This document shows positions 7,390-8,031 of a DNA stretch of 8,031 nucleotides, piece by piece. Under the pieces are notes generated by a model, which had not been told where the DNA came from, made no database searches, and worked only from the letters and a program-made list of their open reading frames with translations. The translations under genes and the position numbers were made by a program. Origin of the DNA: Spartobacteria bacterium (GTDB taxonomy: Bacteria; Verrucomicrobiota; Verrucomicrobiia; Chthoniobacterales; Chthoniobacteraceae); NCBI GenBank assembly GCA_025350985.1, contig JANXWU010000491.1, forward strand, positions 1-8,031. The letters are read 5' to 3'. Every line of letters starts with the position of its first letter. Positions within the stretch are counted from its first letter, which is position 1.

Positions 7390-7413
7390 GCGGCGGTTTA
7401 CACGAACCGCCGC
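7390..7413. repeat. Perfect 9-bp inverted repeat between kinase and AAA+ genes
   Basis: GCGGCGGTT (7390-7398) and AACCGCCGC (7405-7413) are perfect inverted copies with a 6-base loop. It lies 8 bp after the kinase stop and 17 bp before the next ATG. It could form a stable hairpin at the kinase mRNA end, but no proper T-run follows (only TTAAGTTT), so it is not a textbook terminator. An mRNA-stabilising hairpin, a leaky terminator or a protein-binding operator are all possible. Confidence 0.6.
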
Positions 7414-7424
7414 CCGGTTAAGTT
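7397..7424 (+). promoter_or_regulatory. Candidate promoter of the AAA+ gene (TTTACA, 16-bp spacer, TAAGTT)
   Basis: TTTACA (7397-7402), five of six matches to the -35 consensus, and TAAGTT (7419-7424) are separated by 16 bp. The -10-like element ends 6 nt before the ATG at 7431, and no Shine-Dalgarno is seen. The -35 element overlaps the end of the left arm and the loop of the inverted repeat at 7390-7413. It would allow expression independent of the kinase gene. Visual match only. Confidence 0.3.
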
Positions 7425-7430
7425 TGGGCG

Positions 7431-8031
7431 ATGAGCGAACCGCCCGTTCCCACGCCGGAGGAAATCCAGAAAAAACTCACGGAGTTCATGCGCACGAACT
7501 TCGGCGGAAACGTCCATGTGGCCGCGTTCACACCGCCCGCGGAGCCGCTGGAAACCGGGGCGGACGAGGAGCTGGGCGCGGAGCCGGCGGAGACGTTCGA
7601 GTTCGAACATTCGCCGCGCGACATCAAGAGTTATCTCGACCGGTACGTGATCAAGCAGGACGAGGCGAAGAAGGTTTTGGCCATCGCGGTCTGCGACCAT
7701 TACAACCACGTCAACTTCGTGCGCGCGCTGGAAAAAGAGGACGCGAAAAAAGCGCGCGAGATCGAATATTCCAAACAAAACGTCGTGCTCATCGGCCCGA
7801 CGGGCGTGGGCAAAACCTACCTCATCCGCCACGTCGCTGACCTGATCGGCGTGCCGTTCGTCAAAGCGGACGCCACCAAATTCAGCGAGACGGGATACGT
7901 CGGTGGCGACGTGGAAGACCTCGTGCGCGACTTGGTCCGGACGGCGGGCGGCGACGCGACTCTGGCGCAGTATGGCATCATCTACATCGACGAAATCGAC
8001 AAGATTGCCGGCGCGCCGAGCAGCCACGGGC
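7431..8031 (+). CDS. ClpX/HslU-like AAA+ ATPase without zinc-binding domain, N-terminal part (3' end beyond window)
   Basis: The first 200 codons are visible. Residues 1-60 form a Pro/Glu-rich lead with no cysteine pair, so the N-terminal C4 zinc domain of true ClpX is absent. The AAA+ module opens with SPRDIKSYLDRYVIKQDEAKKV and AIAVCDHYNHV, the ClpX/HslU-type entry. It continues with Walker A GPTGVGKT (122-129), the ATKFSETGYVGGDVEDLVRDLV segment, and Walker B IIYIDEIDKI (183-192; D187, E188). The segment before Walker B resembles HslU (ATKFTEVGYVGRDVE type), but Walker B follows at ClpX spacing, leaving no room for the HslU I-domain. A charged insert (VRALEKEDAKKAREIEY) precedes Walker A. 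Family knowledge suggests an ATP-driven hexameric unfoldase; whether it partners with ClpP is unknown because the pore loops and IGF-type loop are not in view. ATG 7431 is the first in-frame start after the hairpin. Co-directional with the kinase gene. Probably not the housekeeping clpX. Confidence 0.9.
   Translation, partial: MSEPPVPTPEEIQKKLTEFMRTNFGGNVHVAAFTPPAEPLETGADEELGAEPAETFEFEHSPRDIKSYLDRYVIKQDEAKKVLAIAVCDHYNHVNFVRALEKEDAKKAREIEYSKQNVVLIGPTGVGKTYLIRHVADLIGVPFVKADATKFSETGYVGGDVEDLVRDLVRTAGGDATLAQYGIIYIDEIDKIAGAPSSHG

Noticed and set aside
7056..7434. Possible +1 frameshift at an 8-A run (7056-7063; another at 5832-5839) giving a kinase variant whose stop would overlap the next ATG as ATGA
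   Set aside because: The +1 frame product is Arg/Ser/Pro-rich shadow sequence, whereas the original frame keeps a well-formed helical domain to its stop; the ATGA coincidence alone is not enough.

Overview
This is a GC-rich, gene-dense bacterial chromosomal window with six protein-coding genes: four housekeeping or biosynthetic genes and two regulatory or proteostasis genes. No mobile element, CRISPR array, rRNA or tRNA was seen. A membrane-anchored Hanks-type kinase with an N-terminal zinc ribbon and a large extracytoplasmic helical region, next to an unusual ClpX/HslU-like AAA+ ATPase, suggests the PVC superphylum, most likely Verrucomicrobiota. That placement is inferred from protein style, not from a marker search.

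Layout. (1) Positions 1-1363, minus: 5' part of ileS (isoleucyl-tRNA synthetase), running off the left edge. (2) 1364-1516: divergent intergenic region with a plausible ileS promoter that carries a small inverted repeat in its spacer. (3) 1517-2806, plus: complete hisD, away from any other his gene in view. (4) 2832-4103 and 4103-4873, minus: the proB-proA operon, with TAATG stop/start overlap; it converges on hisD. ProB consists of the kinase domain only and has no PUA domain. (5) 4874-4973: divergent control region between proB and the kinase gene. (6) 4974-7382, plus: 802-residue membrane Ser/Thr kinase. (7) 7383-7430: short intergenic region with a perfect 9-bp inverted repeat. (8) 7431-8031, plus: start of a AAA+ ATPase gene running off the right edge.

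How the genes relate. ProB and ProA catalyse the first two steps from glutamate toward proline. HisD makes histidine in the last step of its pathway. IleS charges tRNA-Ile. The kinase and AAA+ ATPase are co-directional and 48 bp apart, so they may be functionally linked (sensor kinase plus unfoldase), but each also has its own candidate promoter. The least ordinary parts are this kinase/ATPase pair, the phospho-acceptor-free activation loop of the kinase, and a recurring arrangement in which a -10-like hexamer lies only 6-10 nt before a start codon with no Shine-Dalgarno sequence, suggesting leaderless or near-leaderless transcripts. There is no stretch longer than 300 bases without a gene.
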